Below are positions 8,533 through 17,003 of a stretch of DNA of 64,000 nucleotides, in pieces. Source of the stretch: Cupriavidus agavae (GTDB lineage: Bacteria > Pseudomonadota > Gammaproteobacteria > Burkholderiales > Burkholderiaceae); contig NZ_SGXM01000001.1 in NCBI RefSeq assembly GCF_004217045.1, forward strand, positions 2,170,001-2,234,000. Reading direction: 5' to 3'. The translations under genes were made by a program, and so were the position numbers. The notes beneath the pieces are model-generated. The model ran no database searches and had not been told where the DNA came from. It saw only the letters and a list, made by a program, of their open reading frames with translations. Positions within the stretch are counted from its first letter, which is position 1, and each line of letters opens with the position of its first letter.

Positions 8533-9840
8533 ATGACAAAACGACTGCCAACCCTGATCTTCATCGCGATGCTGCTCGGCGTGCTCGCCGGCACGGCCGC
8601 GCACAACCTGGCGCCCGATGCCGCCGCCGCCAAGGCCATCGCCGACAAGCTCTCGATCCTGACCGACGTGTTCCTGCGGATGATCAAGATGATCATCGGC
8701 CCGCTGGTGTTCGCCACGCTGGTGTCGGGCATCGCCAGCATGGGCGACGGCAAGGCGGTGGGCCGGATCGGCCTGAAGGCCATGGCCTGGTTCATGGCCG
8801 CCTCGATCACGTCGCTGCTGCTGGGCCTGATCATGGCCAACGCGCTGGCGCCGGGCCATGGCATGAACCTGCCGCTGCCGGCCGCCGACGCCGCGTCGAA
8901 CCTCAAGACCGGCGCGCTGAACCTGCGCGACTTCATCGCCCACATGTTCCCGAAGAGCTTCGTCGAGGCGATGGCCACCAACGAGATCCTGCAGATCGTG
9001 GTGTTCTCGCTGTTCTTCGGCTTCGCGCTGGGCACGATCAAGGACGGCGTGGGCAAGCCCGTGCTGGCCGGCATCGACGGCCTGGGCCACATCATGCTCA
9101 AGGTCACCAACTACGTGATGGCCTTTGCGCCGTTCGGCGTGTTCGGCGCCGTGGCCGCCGTGATCACCGCCCAGGGCCTGGGCGTGCTGGTGGTGTACGC
9201 CAAGCTGCTGGGCGCCGTGTACCTGTCGCTGGGCCTGCTGTGGATCGCGCTGATCGCCGGGGGCTTCTTCTTCCTTGGCCGCGACATCTTCACGCTGATC
9301 CGCCAGTTGCGCGCGCCGCTGATGATCGGCTTCGCCACGGCCAGCTCGGAATCGGCCTACCCGAAGGTCATCGACCAGCTCACGCGCTTCGGCGTCAAGC
9401 CGCGCATCACCAATTTCGTGCTGCCGCTGGGCTACTCGTTCAACCTGGACGGCTCGATCATGTACACCTCGTTCGCCGCGCTGTTCGTGGCGCAGGTGTA
9501 CGGCATCGAGCTGTCGCTGACCCAGCAGATCACGATGCTGCTGGTGCTGCTGGTCACGAGCAAGGGCATCGCCGGCGTGCCGCGCGCCTCGCTGGTGGTG
9601 GTCGCGGCCGTGCTGCCCATGTTTGGCCTGCCTGAGGCCGGCATCCTGCTGGTGCTCGGCATCGACCACGTGCTCGACATGGGCCGCACCGTTACCAATG
9701 TGCTGGGTAATGCCATCGCCACGACCGTTGTCGCCAAAAGCGAGAACGCGATCGGCGCACCGGAACTGGACGACGAGGAAAACACCTCGGCGGACGCCGC
9801 TTCCGGCCTGACACCGGTTCAGGCCCTGGCCAGCAAGTAA
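8533..9840 (+). CDS. Acidic amino acid/dicarboxylate:cation symporter (DAACS, GltP/DctA family)
   Basis: A 435-aa inner-membrane symporter. Hallmarks are the re-entrant serine motif TASSESAYPKV, the NMDGT-like NLDGSIMYT, GVPRAS, and the last helix DMGRTVTNVLGNAIAT. The last helix keeps the Asp, Arg and Thr that bind the amino and side-chain carboxyl groups of aspartate in the GltPh structure. True DctA proteins usually read SEARALTN there, so glutamate/aspartate is favoured over C4-dicarboxylates. AGGAGG lies upstream of the ATG. A sigma-54 promoter with two enhancer palindromes precedes it, a terminator follows, and the likely controlling two-component system comes next. Confidence 0.92.
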   Translation: MTKRLPTLIFIAMLLGVLAGTAAHNLAPDAAAAKAIADKLSILTDVFLRMIKMIIGPLVFATLVSGIASMGDGKAVGRIGLKAMAWFMAASITSLLLGLIMANALAPGHGMNLPLPAADAASNLKTGALNLRDFIAHMFPKSFVEAMATNEILQIVVFSLFFGFALGTIKDGVGKPVLAGIDGLGHIMLKVTNYVMAFAPFGVFGAVAAVITAQGLGVLVVYAKLLGAVYLSLGLLWIALIAGGFFFLGRDIFTLIRQLRAPLMIGFATASSESAYPKVIDQLTRFGVKPRITNFVLPLGYSFNLDGSIMYTSFAALFVAQVYGIELSLTQQITMLLVLLVTSKGIAGVPRASLVVVAAVLPMFGLPEAGILLVLGIDHVLDMGRTVTNVLGNAIATTVVAKSENAIGAPELDDEENTSADAASGLTPVQALASK

Positions 9841-9859
9841 GCCGCTGGCAGGTGCGCCG

Positions 9860-9897
9860 GGGCCCGGTTGCCGATCAGGCGGCCGGGCCCTTTTTCT
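9860..9897 (+). terminator. Intrinsic terminator after the symporter
   Basis: Perfect 8-base arms GGGCCCGG and CCGGGCCC are followed directly by TTTTTCTTT. It ends the symporter transcript 20 bp after its stop and separates it from the histidine kinase gene. Confidence 0.9.
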
Positions 9898-10078
9898 TTC
9901 GCGGAGCGCCTATTCGCGCACATCTCGTCCGGTTACCGCCCGCCTTGCGGAACCGTATCACCCGTTCGGGTCTTTGGCGGTAGCGCGGGTATGGTAAAAC
10001 GTCGCCTTGCCGGTGCCGCGTGTCGGACCTCAAAATGCCCGATACGCCACCCGCAGTGCTCGCCATCGCCGATTCCGC

Positions 10079-11971
10079 ATGATTTTTTCCCCTTCCGACG
10101 GCGCCCCGCCAGCCACCTCGCCGTGGCGCCGCATCGTCCCGTTTGTCGCCCTGCTCGCGCTGGCCATCCTGGTGACCGGGGCCGGCTGGCTGGGCTACCG
10201 CTATACGTATGACGCCGCGCTGGCGCGCCAGGCCGAGCGCGGCCAGGTGCAGATGCGGCTCTACGCGCAGGCGCTGGAAAGCGAACTGGCGCGCTACGAC
10301 TATGTGCCGAGCCTGCTGTCGCTCGACGCCCGCATCGACGCCCTGCTGCGCCAGCCGGCCGCCCCGGGGCGCGTGGCGCAGGCCAACGACTACCTGGCCG
10401 CGCTCAATGGCCGCGCCGGCACCCGCGTGGTCTACGTGCTCGATGCGCGCGGCAAGGTACTGGCCACCAGCAACCATCAGCGCCCCGACAGCTACCTGGG
10501 CGAGGACCTGAGCTTCCGGCCGTACTTCCGCGCGGCCATCGAAGGCCAGCTGGGACGCTTCTACGGGGTGGGCACCACGCGCAGCGAATCGGGCTACTAC
10601 CTCTCCGCGCCACTTGGCGACCGCGACAAACCCCTCGGCGTGGCCGTGGTCAAGATCGGGCTCGAACCGCTTGAAAACCGCTGGCAGGGCAACGACAGCC
10701 AGATGCTGCTGGCCGACGAGAACGGCGTGGTCATCCTGGCCTCCGACCCCTCATGGAAGCTCGCCGCGCTGCGCCCGCTCTCGCCCGAGCAACGGCAGAC
10801 GCTGGACCGCTCGCTGCAGTACAACCGCGCCCCGCTGCCGCAACTGGCACTCTCCATGGTGCGCCCGCTGGCCAACGGACCGGCCCAGGGCGGCGACGCG
10901 CTGGTGCGGCTGCGCCAGGGTCCGCCGATGCTGGCGCAGCACCTGGCGCTGCCCGGCACCGACTGGGACCTGACGCTGCTGACCAACACCTCGCAGGCGC
11001 GCGTGGCCGCGCTGAACAGCGCCGCGCTGGCCGGTGTGCTGGCCGCGTTCGTGCTGCTGCTGGGCGCCGCCTGGAACGTGCGCCGGCGCATCGCCAGCGA
11101 ACGGCTGGCCGCCCGCGCCGCGCTCGAGGCCGCCAACAGCGAACTGGAGCGCAAGGTGGCCGAGCGCACCGCCGACCTCTCGGCATCGAACCATCTGCTG
11201 CAGGCCGAAGTGGCCGAGCGGACGCGCACCGAAGCCTATCTGCGCCAGGCGCAGGACGGGCTGACCCAGGCCGGCAAGCTTGCCGCCGTGGGACAGATGT
11301 CGGCCGGCATCGCGCACGAACTGAACCAGCCGCTGGCCGCGCTGCGCACGCTGTCGGGCAATACTGGCAAGTTCCTGGCGCGCGGCGACTACGACACGGC
11401 ACAGCAGAATCTTGAAAAAATCATCGGGCTGGTGGAGCGGATGGGCCGGATCACGGGCGCACTGAGATCGTTCGCGCGGAACCCGGCCGCCGGCCAGGGC
11501 CATGCCGCCAGGCTGGCAGACGCGGTCGACAACGCGCTGTTCCTGCTCGACACCCGCGTGGCCGCCGTGGCGCCGCGCATCGAGCGCGAGATCGCCCCGC
11601 ACCTGGTGGTGGCCTGCGATCCGAACCGGCTCGAACAGGTCTTGGTCAACCTGATCGGCAACGCGCTCGACGCCATCAGGAACCAGCCCGCGCCGTTGCT
11701 GGCACTGCATGCGTACGAGGCGGGCGGCATGGTGCACCTGACCGTGCGCGACAACGGCCCGGGGCTGTCCGAGGCCGCCTTCGCACGGCTGTTCGAGCCG
11801 TTCTTCACGACCAAGCCCGCCGGCGAGGGACTGGGGCTCGGCCTCACGCTGTCGGCCGGCATCCTCAACGAGAACGGCGGCAACTTGACCGCGATCAACC
11901 ATCCCGACGGCGGCGCCTGCTTCACGCTGGCACTGCCTCCCGCACACGAGGCCCCACGGCATGTCGGCTGA
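10079..11971 (+). CDS. Sensor histidine kinase of the DctB/AauS family
   Basis: A 630-aa membrane kinase. Two transmembrane helices (about 22-42 and 320-342) flank a periplasmic dCache-type sensor, followed by a coiled coil and the kinase core. The phosphorylated histidine is His413 in GIAHELNQPLAALR. ATP-binding boxes are NLIGNALDAI, DNGPGL and GEGLGLGLTLS. Its stop overlaps the response-regulator start by 11 bp, so the two are co-translated. Family members sense C4-dicarboxylates (DctB) or acidic amino acids (AauS). The operator type upstream of the symporter favours the latter, but the ligand is inferred. Confidence 0.9.
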   Translation: MIFSPSDGAPPATSPWRRIVPFVALLALAILVTGAGWLGYRYTYDAALARQAERGQVQMRLYAQALESELARYDYVPSLLSLDARIDALLRQPAAPGRVAQANDYLAALNGRAGTRVVYVLDARGKVLATSNHQRPDSYLGEDLSFRPYFRAAIEGQLGRFYGVGTTRSESGYYLSAPLGDRDKPLGVAVVKIGLEPLENRWQGNDSQMLLADENGVVILASDPSWKLAALRPLSPEQRQTLDRSLQYNRAPLPQLALSMVRPLANGPAQGGDALVRLRQGPPMLAQHLALPGTDWDLTLLTNTSQARVAALNSAALAGVLAAFVLLLGAAWNVRRRIASERLAARAALEAANSELERKVAERTADLSASNHLLQAEVAERTRTEAYLRQAQDGLTQAGKLAAVGQMSAGIAHELNQPLAALRTLSGNTGKFLARGDYDTAQQNLEKIIGLVERMGRITGALRSFARNPAAGQGHAARLADAVDNALFLLDTRVAAVAPRIEREIAPHLVVACDPNRLEQVLVNLIGNALDAIRNQPAPLLALHAYEAGGMVHLTVRDNGPGLSEAAFARLFEPFFTTKPAGEGLGLGLTLSAGILNENGGNLTAINHPDGGACFTLALPPAHEAPRHVG

Positions 11972-13304
11972 GAGGTACGACCACTCCAACCCGCTGGCCG
12001 TCCTGATCGTCGAGGACGATGCCGACGTGCGGCTGGGCTGCGAGCAGGCGCTGGCCCTGGAAGGCATCGCCACGCGCGCGGTGCCAAGCGCCGAGGCCGC
12101 GTGGCACGAGATCGGGGCCGGCTTCGCGGGCGTGGTGGTGACCGACATCCACCTGCCCGGCGCCGATGGCATGTCGCTGCTGCGCGACACCGTGGCGCGC
12201 GACGCCACGATGCCGGTGATCCTGATCACCGGCCATGGCGACATCACGCTGGCCGTGCAGGCCATGAAACAAGGCGCGTATGACTTCCTGGAGAAACCGT
12301 TCTCGCCGGAACGGCTGGTCGCCACGTGCCGCCGCGCACTCGACAAGCGCCGCCTGGCGCTGGAAGTGGCCGACCTGCGCGCCCGGCTGGCCAGCCGCGA
12401 CGGCGCAGTCGCCAGCCTGATCGGGCATTCGCCGGCCATCGAACGGCTGCGGCGCATGATTGCCACGGTGGGCGGCACGGCGGCCAACATCCTGATCCAC
12501 GGCGAGACCGGCACCGGCAAGGAACTGGTGGCCCGCTGCCTGCACGAGGCCAGCGCCCGGCGCACCCGGCATTTCGTGCCGATCAATTGCGGCGGCCTGC
12601 CCGAACAGCTGTTCGAGTCAGAGATCTTCGGCCACGAGGCCGGCGCGTTCACGGGCGCCGCGCGGCGCCGCATCGGCAAGATCGAGCACGCGGAGGGCGG
12701 CACGCTGTTCCTCGACGAGATCGAGAGCATGCCGATGCCGATGCAGATCAAGCTGTTGCGGGTGCTGCAGGAACGCGTGGTCGAACGGCTCGGCTCCAAC
12801 CAGCCGGTGCCCGTGGATACCCGCGTGGTGGCCGCCACCAAGGCTGACCTGCGGACGCTGGCCGATGCCGGCCAGTTCCGCGCCGACCTGTATTACCGCC
12901 TCAACGTGGTGACGCTGGAACTGCCGCCGCTACGCGAGCGACGCGAGGATGTGCCGCTGCTGTTCGAGCATTTCGTGGCCCAGGCCGCGCTGCGCCACGA
13001 ACTGGAAGCCGTGCCCGCCAGCCCCGCCGAACTGGCCGCACTGGTGGCGTATGCCTGGCCCGGCAACGTACGCGAGCTGCGCAACCTGGCCGAACGCCAC
13101 GTGCTCGGCCTGGGCTGCGACCCGCGGCACGGCACCGGAGCCACCACGGCCATGCCGTTGCCGCAGGCCGTGGAACAGTTCGAGCGGGCGCTGATCGCCG
13201 ATGCGCTGCGCCGCCACGACGGCAACCTGACGCGTACCGCCGAGGCATTGGGCGTGGCCAAGACCACGCTGTTCGACAAGGTTCGCAAATATGGACTGTC
13301 GTGA
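11961..13304 (+). CDS. NtrC-family response regulator of the DctD/AauR type
   Basis: A 447-aa cytoplasmic activator of sigma-54 promoters. The receiver domain (about 14-125) carries Asp62 in VVTDIHLPG and the switch Lys in FLEKPFS. The AAA+ domain (about 140-375) has Walker A GETGTGKE, an intact sigma-54 contact loop GAFTGA at 228-233, and Walker B LFLDEI. A Fis-type helix-turn-helix closes the protein (LTRTAEALGVAKTTLFDKV). It overlaps the kinase gene. The paired GTTCGG-N4-CCGAAC sites at 8306 and 8338 are its expected targets. Confidence 0.92.
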   Translation: MSAERYDHSNPLAVLIVEDDADVRLGCEQALALEGIATRAVPSAEAAWHEIGAGFAGVVVTDIHLPGADGMSLLRDTVARDATMPVILITGHGDITLAVQAMKQGAYDFLEKPFSPERLVATCRRALDKRRLALEVADLRARLASRDGAVASLIGHSPAIERLRRMIATVGGTAANILIHGETGTGKELVARCLHEASARRTRHFVPINCGGLPEQLFESEIFGHEAGAFTGAARRRIGKIEHAEGGTLFLDEIESMPMPMQIKLLRVLQERVVERLGSNQPVPVDTRVVAATKADLRTLADAGQFRADLYYRLNVVTLELPPLRERREDVPLLFEHFVAQAALRHELEAVPASPAELAALVAYAWPGNVRELRNLAERHVLGLGCDPRHGTGATTAMPLPQAVEQFERALIADALRRHDGNLTRTAEALGVAKTTLFDKVRKYGLS

Positions 13305-13819
13305 TGGGAAAAGCCGCGACAGTGAGCGCTCATGTTGCGCCTGCCGCAGATCTCCAACGATCGCGCCGGCAACGATGCGGTTGTAGCAAATGTATTCCCG
13401 CAGGGAACCGCCGAGCGCCGCACGGAGTCTCTCTTGAGCGCGCATGGGCGCAGGCCATGTCTGCATACATGTCGATCGTCATCGGGTTGTCTACCGAATG
13501 GGCGCGATGTTCGTTAAACAACAAAAGTGTGACGCCAATCATTGCTTTCCCTGTGGCGACGAATCATCTTGAAGTCATACTATTCGCATCAGCGGTCCGG
13601 GCATGGCTGGCGCGCATATTCGCAGCAGACGCGCACGGCAACGTGTAGCGGTTGCTACGTCAACAGGTACCAAAGCAACAAAGGCCTGCCGGGGAGCGGG
13701 CTGCAAGCAGCAGGGTCAGAAATACAAACGGCAAGCCCGGCCTCAGGCCGGCGTGGCGTGTCCGAGGGCGCCACGCAGTGCAATGCACTGTGCTGCCGAT
13801 CGACACTACGGGTGATTGG
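13305..13819. other. Intergenic region upstream of HTH/receiver-like protein
   Basis: This 515-base gap has no credible gene; short open frames lack ribosome-binding sites and recognisable sequence. The middle part is less GC-rich than its surroundings. Near the right end several inverted repeats cluster: CCGGCCT-C-AGGCCGG around 13737-13751, GCGTGGCG/CGCCACGC at 13751-13776, and a 15-base palindrome at 13776-13790. No clear promoter hexamers were found. Confidence 0.5.
13751..13790. promoter_or_regulatory. Abutting inverted repeats before the HTH gene
   Basis: GCGTGGCG and CGCCACGC (13751-13776) enclose ten bases. This repeat runs directly into CAGTGCA-A-TGCACTG (13776-13790), a perfect 15-base palindrome that ends 29 bp before the ATG. 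The position suits an autoregulatory operator or a leader hairpin; which one is not decided by sequence. Confidence 0.5.
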
Positions 13820-14416
13820 ATGAAACTGGATCCGGAACTGGCTGAAAAGCCGTACTACAGCACGCGCACCGCCGCCAAGCTGCTCAATGTCTCGCTGGGA
13901 ACGGTGCAGAAGATGGTCGAGCGCGGGGAACTCGGCGCATGGAAGACCAACGGCGGCCATCGCCGCATCCACAAGGAGACGGTGCACCGGCTGCTGGCGA
14001 GCCGGGCCATGCCCGACTCCGGCGTGGAGCACGACCTCGACCTCGTGGTCTTCCACCCGAACCATTCCGAGGCGCAGCGCATCAGCGCCCAGCTCGGCAA
14101 ATGGTCGCTCCCCCTCAAGACGCAGGTGCTGGAGGATGTGGTCGACACGGTGATCACTTCCGTCGATGCCCATCCGCGCGTGGTGCTCTACTACGTCGAA
14201 GAACTCAACGACGCGGAATCCGCCACGATCGAGAAACTACAGAACTTCTTCGCGCGCCAGCGCGTGATCTTCGCGGTCATCACGAACCGCCAGGCGTACG
14301 AGGGCGTGGCCGATGCCCTGCAGCAATGGGGCATCATGGTCTTCCTGAAGACGCCGTCGCTGGAAGAGATCAAGGGCTTCCTGCGCGCCCAGCTGATGAT
14401 GGGACGCGGGGGGTAA
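13820..14416 (+). CDS. MerR/excisionase-type HTH protein with receiver-like C-terminal domain
   Basis: A 198-aa protein. Residues about 10-58 form a MerR/excisionase winged helix (STRTAAKLLNVSLGTVQKMVERGELGAWKTNGGHRRI) for DNA binding. Residues about 68-195 read like a response-regulator fold: strands LDLVVFHPN, RVVLYYVEE, VIFAVITN and IMVFLKTPS. The last carries the conserved receiver lysine, but the acidic pocket and phosphoacceptor Asp are not evident. It may be a pseudo-receiver regulator rather than a phage excisionase, since no integrase is near. A terminator follows 22 bp after the stop, and palindromes precede the start. Confidence 0.75.
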   Translation: MKLDPELAEKPYYSTRTAAKLLNVSLGTVQKMVERGELGAWKTNGGHRRIHKETVHRLLASRAMPDSGVEHDLDLVVFHPNHSEAQRISAQLGKWSLPLKTQVLEDVVDTVITSVDAHPRVVLYYVEELNDAESATIEKLQNFFARQRVIFAVITNRQAYEGVADALQQWGIMVFLKTPSLEEIKGFLRAQLMMGRGG

Positions 14417-14425
14417 CTGGAGAAA

Positions 14426-15493
14426 TTACGATGCATAGAGCCCGGACACGAGTCCGGGCTTTTTTATTGGTTCTTCCGTCTCCCGAAGCATCCACCCATA
14501 CAGATCCCTCGGCTCGGGCGGCATGGCAACCAGTTCGATGAACTGCCCGGCGTGCCGCGCCAGCGCCGTGGCGTGCAGCCAGCGCAGCGCCGAGTAGTCT
14601 TCCAGCGCAAACCCGACCGAATCGAACAACGTCACGTCCTCCGGCGCCACGCGGCCCGGCGCCGTGCCCGACAACACCTCCCACAGCTCGCTGACGGGCG
14701 CCTCCGGCCACTGCTGCACCTCGCCCTCGATGCGCGACTGCGGCGCATATTCCACGACGATGCGGGCGCGATGGAGGATGTCGGCATGCAGTTCGGTCTT
14801 GCCGGGGCAGTCGCCGCCCACTGCATTGAGATGCACGCCGGGACGGATCATGTCGGGCGACAAGATAGTTGCGCGTGTCTTGTCGGCAGTGACTGTCGTG
14901 ACGATGTCGGCACCGTCGAGCGCATCGCGCACCGAACCGGCCGGCGTGATCGCAAGTCCGGGTACGTCCGCGAGGTTGCGAATCAGCCGGCGCGTGGCCA
15001 CCGGATCGATGTCGAACGCACGGATAGTGGAGACGCCAAGCATGGCGTGAAACGCCAGTGACTGGAACTCGGCCTGGGCGCCGTTGCCGATCAGCGCCAT
15101 GGCGCGCGCGCCGGGACGAGCCATGGCACGCGCGGCCAGCGCCGAGGTGGCGGCGGTACGCAGCGCGGTGGCGAGCGTCAGGTCGGCCAGCAGCAGCGGA
15201 AAGCCGGTCTGCACTTCCGCCAGCATCCCGCACGCCATGACGGTGGGCAGCGCATACACGGCATTGCGCGGATGGCCGTTGACGTACTTGAAAGCGAACT
15301 GCACGCCATCGCTGACCGGCATCAGTTCGATCACGCCAACCGGTGAATGGCTGGCGAGCCGCGCCGATTTTTCGAAGGCCGGCCAGCGCAGGAAATCCTG
15401 CCGCACGAAGTCGGCCATCTGCACGATGGCCTGGCTGACGCCCACGCCGCGCACCAGCGCCGCCACGGCACTGGCGTCGAGAAAGCGCGTCAT
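14426..15493 (-). CDS. Ornithine cyclodeaminase family protein
   Basis: A 355-aa enzyme of the ornithine cyclodeaminase/mu-crystallin family, which uses NAD to convert ornithine to proline and ammonia. Visible features are the Rossmann motif MALIGNGAQAEFQSLAF, DIDPVATRRL, VTTVTADKTRATILSPDMI and LNAVGGDCPGKTEL. The Asp in GGDCPGK is the family catalytic residue. AAGGA lies eight bases before the ATG. It follows the amidinohydrolase gene by 54 bp on the same strand, suggesting a joint arginine-to-proline route. Its last codons are read from the terminator hairpin of the convergent HTH gene. Confidence 0.9.
   Translation of the reverse strand: MTRFLDASAVAALVRGVGVSQAIVQMADFVRQDFLRWPAFEKSARLASHSPVGVIELMPVSDGVQFAFKYVNGHPRNAVYALPTVMACGMLAEVQTGFPLLLADLTLATALRTAATSALAARAMARPGARAMALIGNGAQAEFQSLAFHAMLGVSTIRAFDIDPVATRRLIRNLADVPGLAITPAGSVRDALDGADIVTTVTADKTRATILSPDMIRPGVHLNAVGGDCPGKTELHADILHRARIVVEYAPQSRIEGEVQQWPEAPVSELWEVLSGTAPGRVAPEDVTLFDSVGFALEDYSALRWLHATALARHAGQFIELVAMPPEPRDLYGWMLRETEEPIKKPGLVSGLYAS
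14439..14466 (+). terminator. Intrinsic terminator of the HTH/receiver-like gene
   Basis: Perfect 9-base arms AGCCCGGAC and GTCCGGGCT with a 4-base loop are followed by a T-tract. The hairpin lies inside the 3' end of the opposing ornithine cyclodeaminase gene, which is translated through it. Confidence 0.9.
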
Positions 15494-15547
15494 CGCATTT
15501 TCCTTAAACTCGCGCGTTTTCATCATTTGTTTCATGATGGGCTCCGG

Positions 15548-16426
15548 TCACGCTGCCACGGCCCGGCGGGCGGGCGTGCTGGCGCGGTCGAGCCGCAGCG
15601 TCATGCAGTAGGCGCCGCCGCCGGACATCATGTACGGCGACAGGTCCACCTCGCGCAGCCGGTAGCCGCGCCGGCCCAGTTCGTGGCGCAGGTGCGGCGT
15701 GGTGCAGGTCATCACCACCTGGTCGTCGAGGTTGACCGCGTTGACGCTGAAATGGCGCAGGTCATCGGCGGTGGCCTCGATGCGCTGGCCTGCCGGCACG
15801 CGGGCGCGCAGCGTGGCCAGCGCGGCGTCGCTCAGCGCGGGCGGGAAATAGAGAATGTCGCCGCCCGCCAGCGGGCAGAAGCAGACGTCGAGGTGGTAGC
15901 TCTGCTCGGTGGCCAGTTCCAGCGCAACCACCTCCTGGCCGAAGTGGCGCGACATCGCATCGGCCGCCTCGCGCGACGAGCGCGGCCCATACCCGGCCCA
16001 GAAATGCCCGCGCCGGGCGTCCCAGATGCAATCGCCCGCGCCTTCCTGGAAGCAGCCAGCCGGCAGCGTCTCCACCGTATCGATCAGCCCCCGGCGGCGC
16101 AGCCCGTCGAAGATCGCCGCAAACGGCGCTTCCTCGCCGCGCCGCTGCGGGTAGCGGAAGCGCGCCAGCACCGCCTTGCCGTCGAGCACCACGGCGGCGT
16201 TGGCCGGGAACACCATGTCGGGCTGGCCCGGCGTGCCCTCGGCCACCTCGACCGCGAAGCCGGCGGCGCCCAGCGCCTCGTGCAGCGCATCGAACGACGC
16301 GCGGGCGCGGCCGTGCATGCCGGCCGGATCGCGCGACCACGCGGCAGGGTCCATCCACGGATTGATGCTGTAGGACACGTCGTAGAACGTGGGGGCAACC
16401 AGCAGGATGGTAGGGGTCTCGATCAT
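15548..16426 (-). CDS. Dimethylargininase/arginine dihydrolase-like amidinohydrolase
   Basis: A 292-aa member of the guanidine-modifying superfamily (DDAH, arginine deiminase, arginine dihydrolase). The catalytic triad can be placed: Glu128 in FQEGAGDCIW, His178 in QSYHLDVCFCPL, and the nucleophile Cys274 in GGGAYCM. Asp70 in QPDMVFPANAA is the usual substrate-binding acid. AGGAG precedes the ATG. Substrate is unresolved: methylarginine, arginine to citrulline, or arginine to ornithine. Pairing with ornithine cyclodeaminase and a divergent Lrp/AsnC regulator favours arginine catabolism toward proline. Confidence 0.88.
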   Translation of the reverse strand: MIETPTILLVAPTFYDVSYSINPWMDPAAWSRDPAGMHGRARASFDALHEALGAAGFAVEVAEGTPGQPDMVFPANAAVVLDGKAVLARFRYPQRRGEEAPFAAIFDGLRRRGLIDTVETLPAGCFQEGAGDCIWDARRGHFWAGYGPRSSREAADAMSRHFGQEVVALELATEQSYHLDVCFCPLAGGDILYFPPALSDAALATLRARVPAGQRIEATADDLRHFSVNAVNLDDQVVMTCTTPHLRHELGRRGYRLREVDLSPYMMSGGGAYCMTLRLDRASTPARRAVAA

Positions 16427-16580
16427 GCGCGGGCTCCTGTGGGTAGTCGTTTCTCCATAAGTGAATTGTGGTGCCCGCACGCGTTAGCGAATAGTTGGCA
16501 GACTGGACAAATTGCGATGCCGATCTGACAATCCGCCACATCGGCCTGACATTTCGCCAGGCCGCTGCCAGGAGGCTGCG

Positions 16581-17003
16581 ATGGATGCCACGGATCGTCA
16601 GTTGCTGGGGTTGCTGCGCGATAACGCCCGGATGCCGGTCACGGCGCTGGCCAAGGCGCTGCGCGTATCGCGCGCCACGGTACAGAACCGCATCGGCAAG
16701 CTGGAACAGGAGGGGCAGATCGTCGGCTATACGGTGCGGCTCAGGCCCGAGGCCGAACCGCACCGCATCCGCGCCTGGATGACGGTGGCGGTGGAGGGAA
16801 ACAAGGCGCGCCAGGTGCTGCAGGCGCTGCGCGGCGATCCCAACGTGCAGACGCTGCACACCACCAATGGCCGCTGGGACATCATTGCCGAGTTGCGCGC
16901 CGATACACTGGAGCAGTTCGACCGGACGCTGGACCGCATTCGGCTGGTCGATGGCATCTCGGCCACCGAAACCAGCATCCTGCTGTCGACCTACAAGCTC
17001 TGA
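16581..17003 (+). CDS. Lrp/AsnC-family regulator
   Basis: A 140-aa regulator. The N-terminal winged helix (MDATDRQLLGLLRDNARMPVTALAKALRVSRATVQNRI) is followed by a RAM/AsnC ligand domain with WDIIAELRADTLEQFD and ISATETSILLSTYKL. AGGAGG six bases upstream of the ATG fixes the start. It is divergent from the amidinohydrolase-ornithine cyclodeaminase pair across 154 bp, the usual layout for a local amino-acid-responsive regulator. Its 3' end overlaps the ClC gene tail-to-tail by 13 bp. Confidence 0.92.
   Translation: MDATDRQLLGLLRDNARMPVTALAKALRVSRATVQNRIGKLEQEGQIVGYTVRLRPEAEPHRIRAWMTVAVEGNKARQVLQALRGDPNVQTLHTTNGRWDIIAELRADTLEQFDRTLDRIRLVDGISATETSILLSTYKL

Noticed and set aside
9868..10212. 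Short plus-strand open frame between symporter and kinase genes
   Set aside because: It starts inside the symporter terminator and runs into the kinase in another frame, without a ribosome-binding site or recognisable sequence.
13820..14416. Excisionase marking a prophage or integrative element
   Set aside because: No integrase, attachment repeats or phage genes are nearby, and the protein has an extra receiver-like domain that true excisionases lack.
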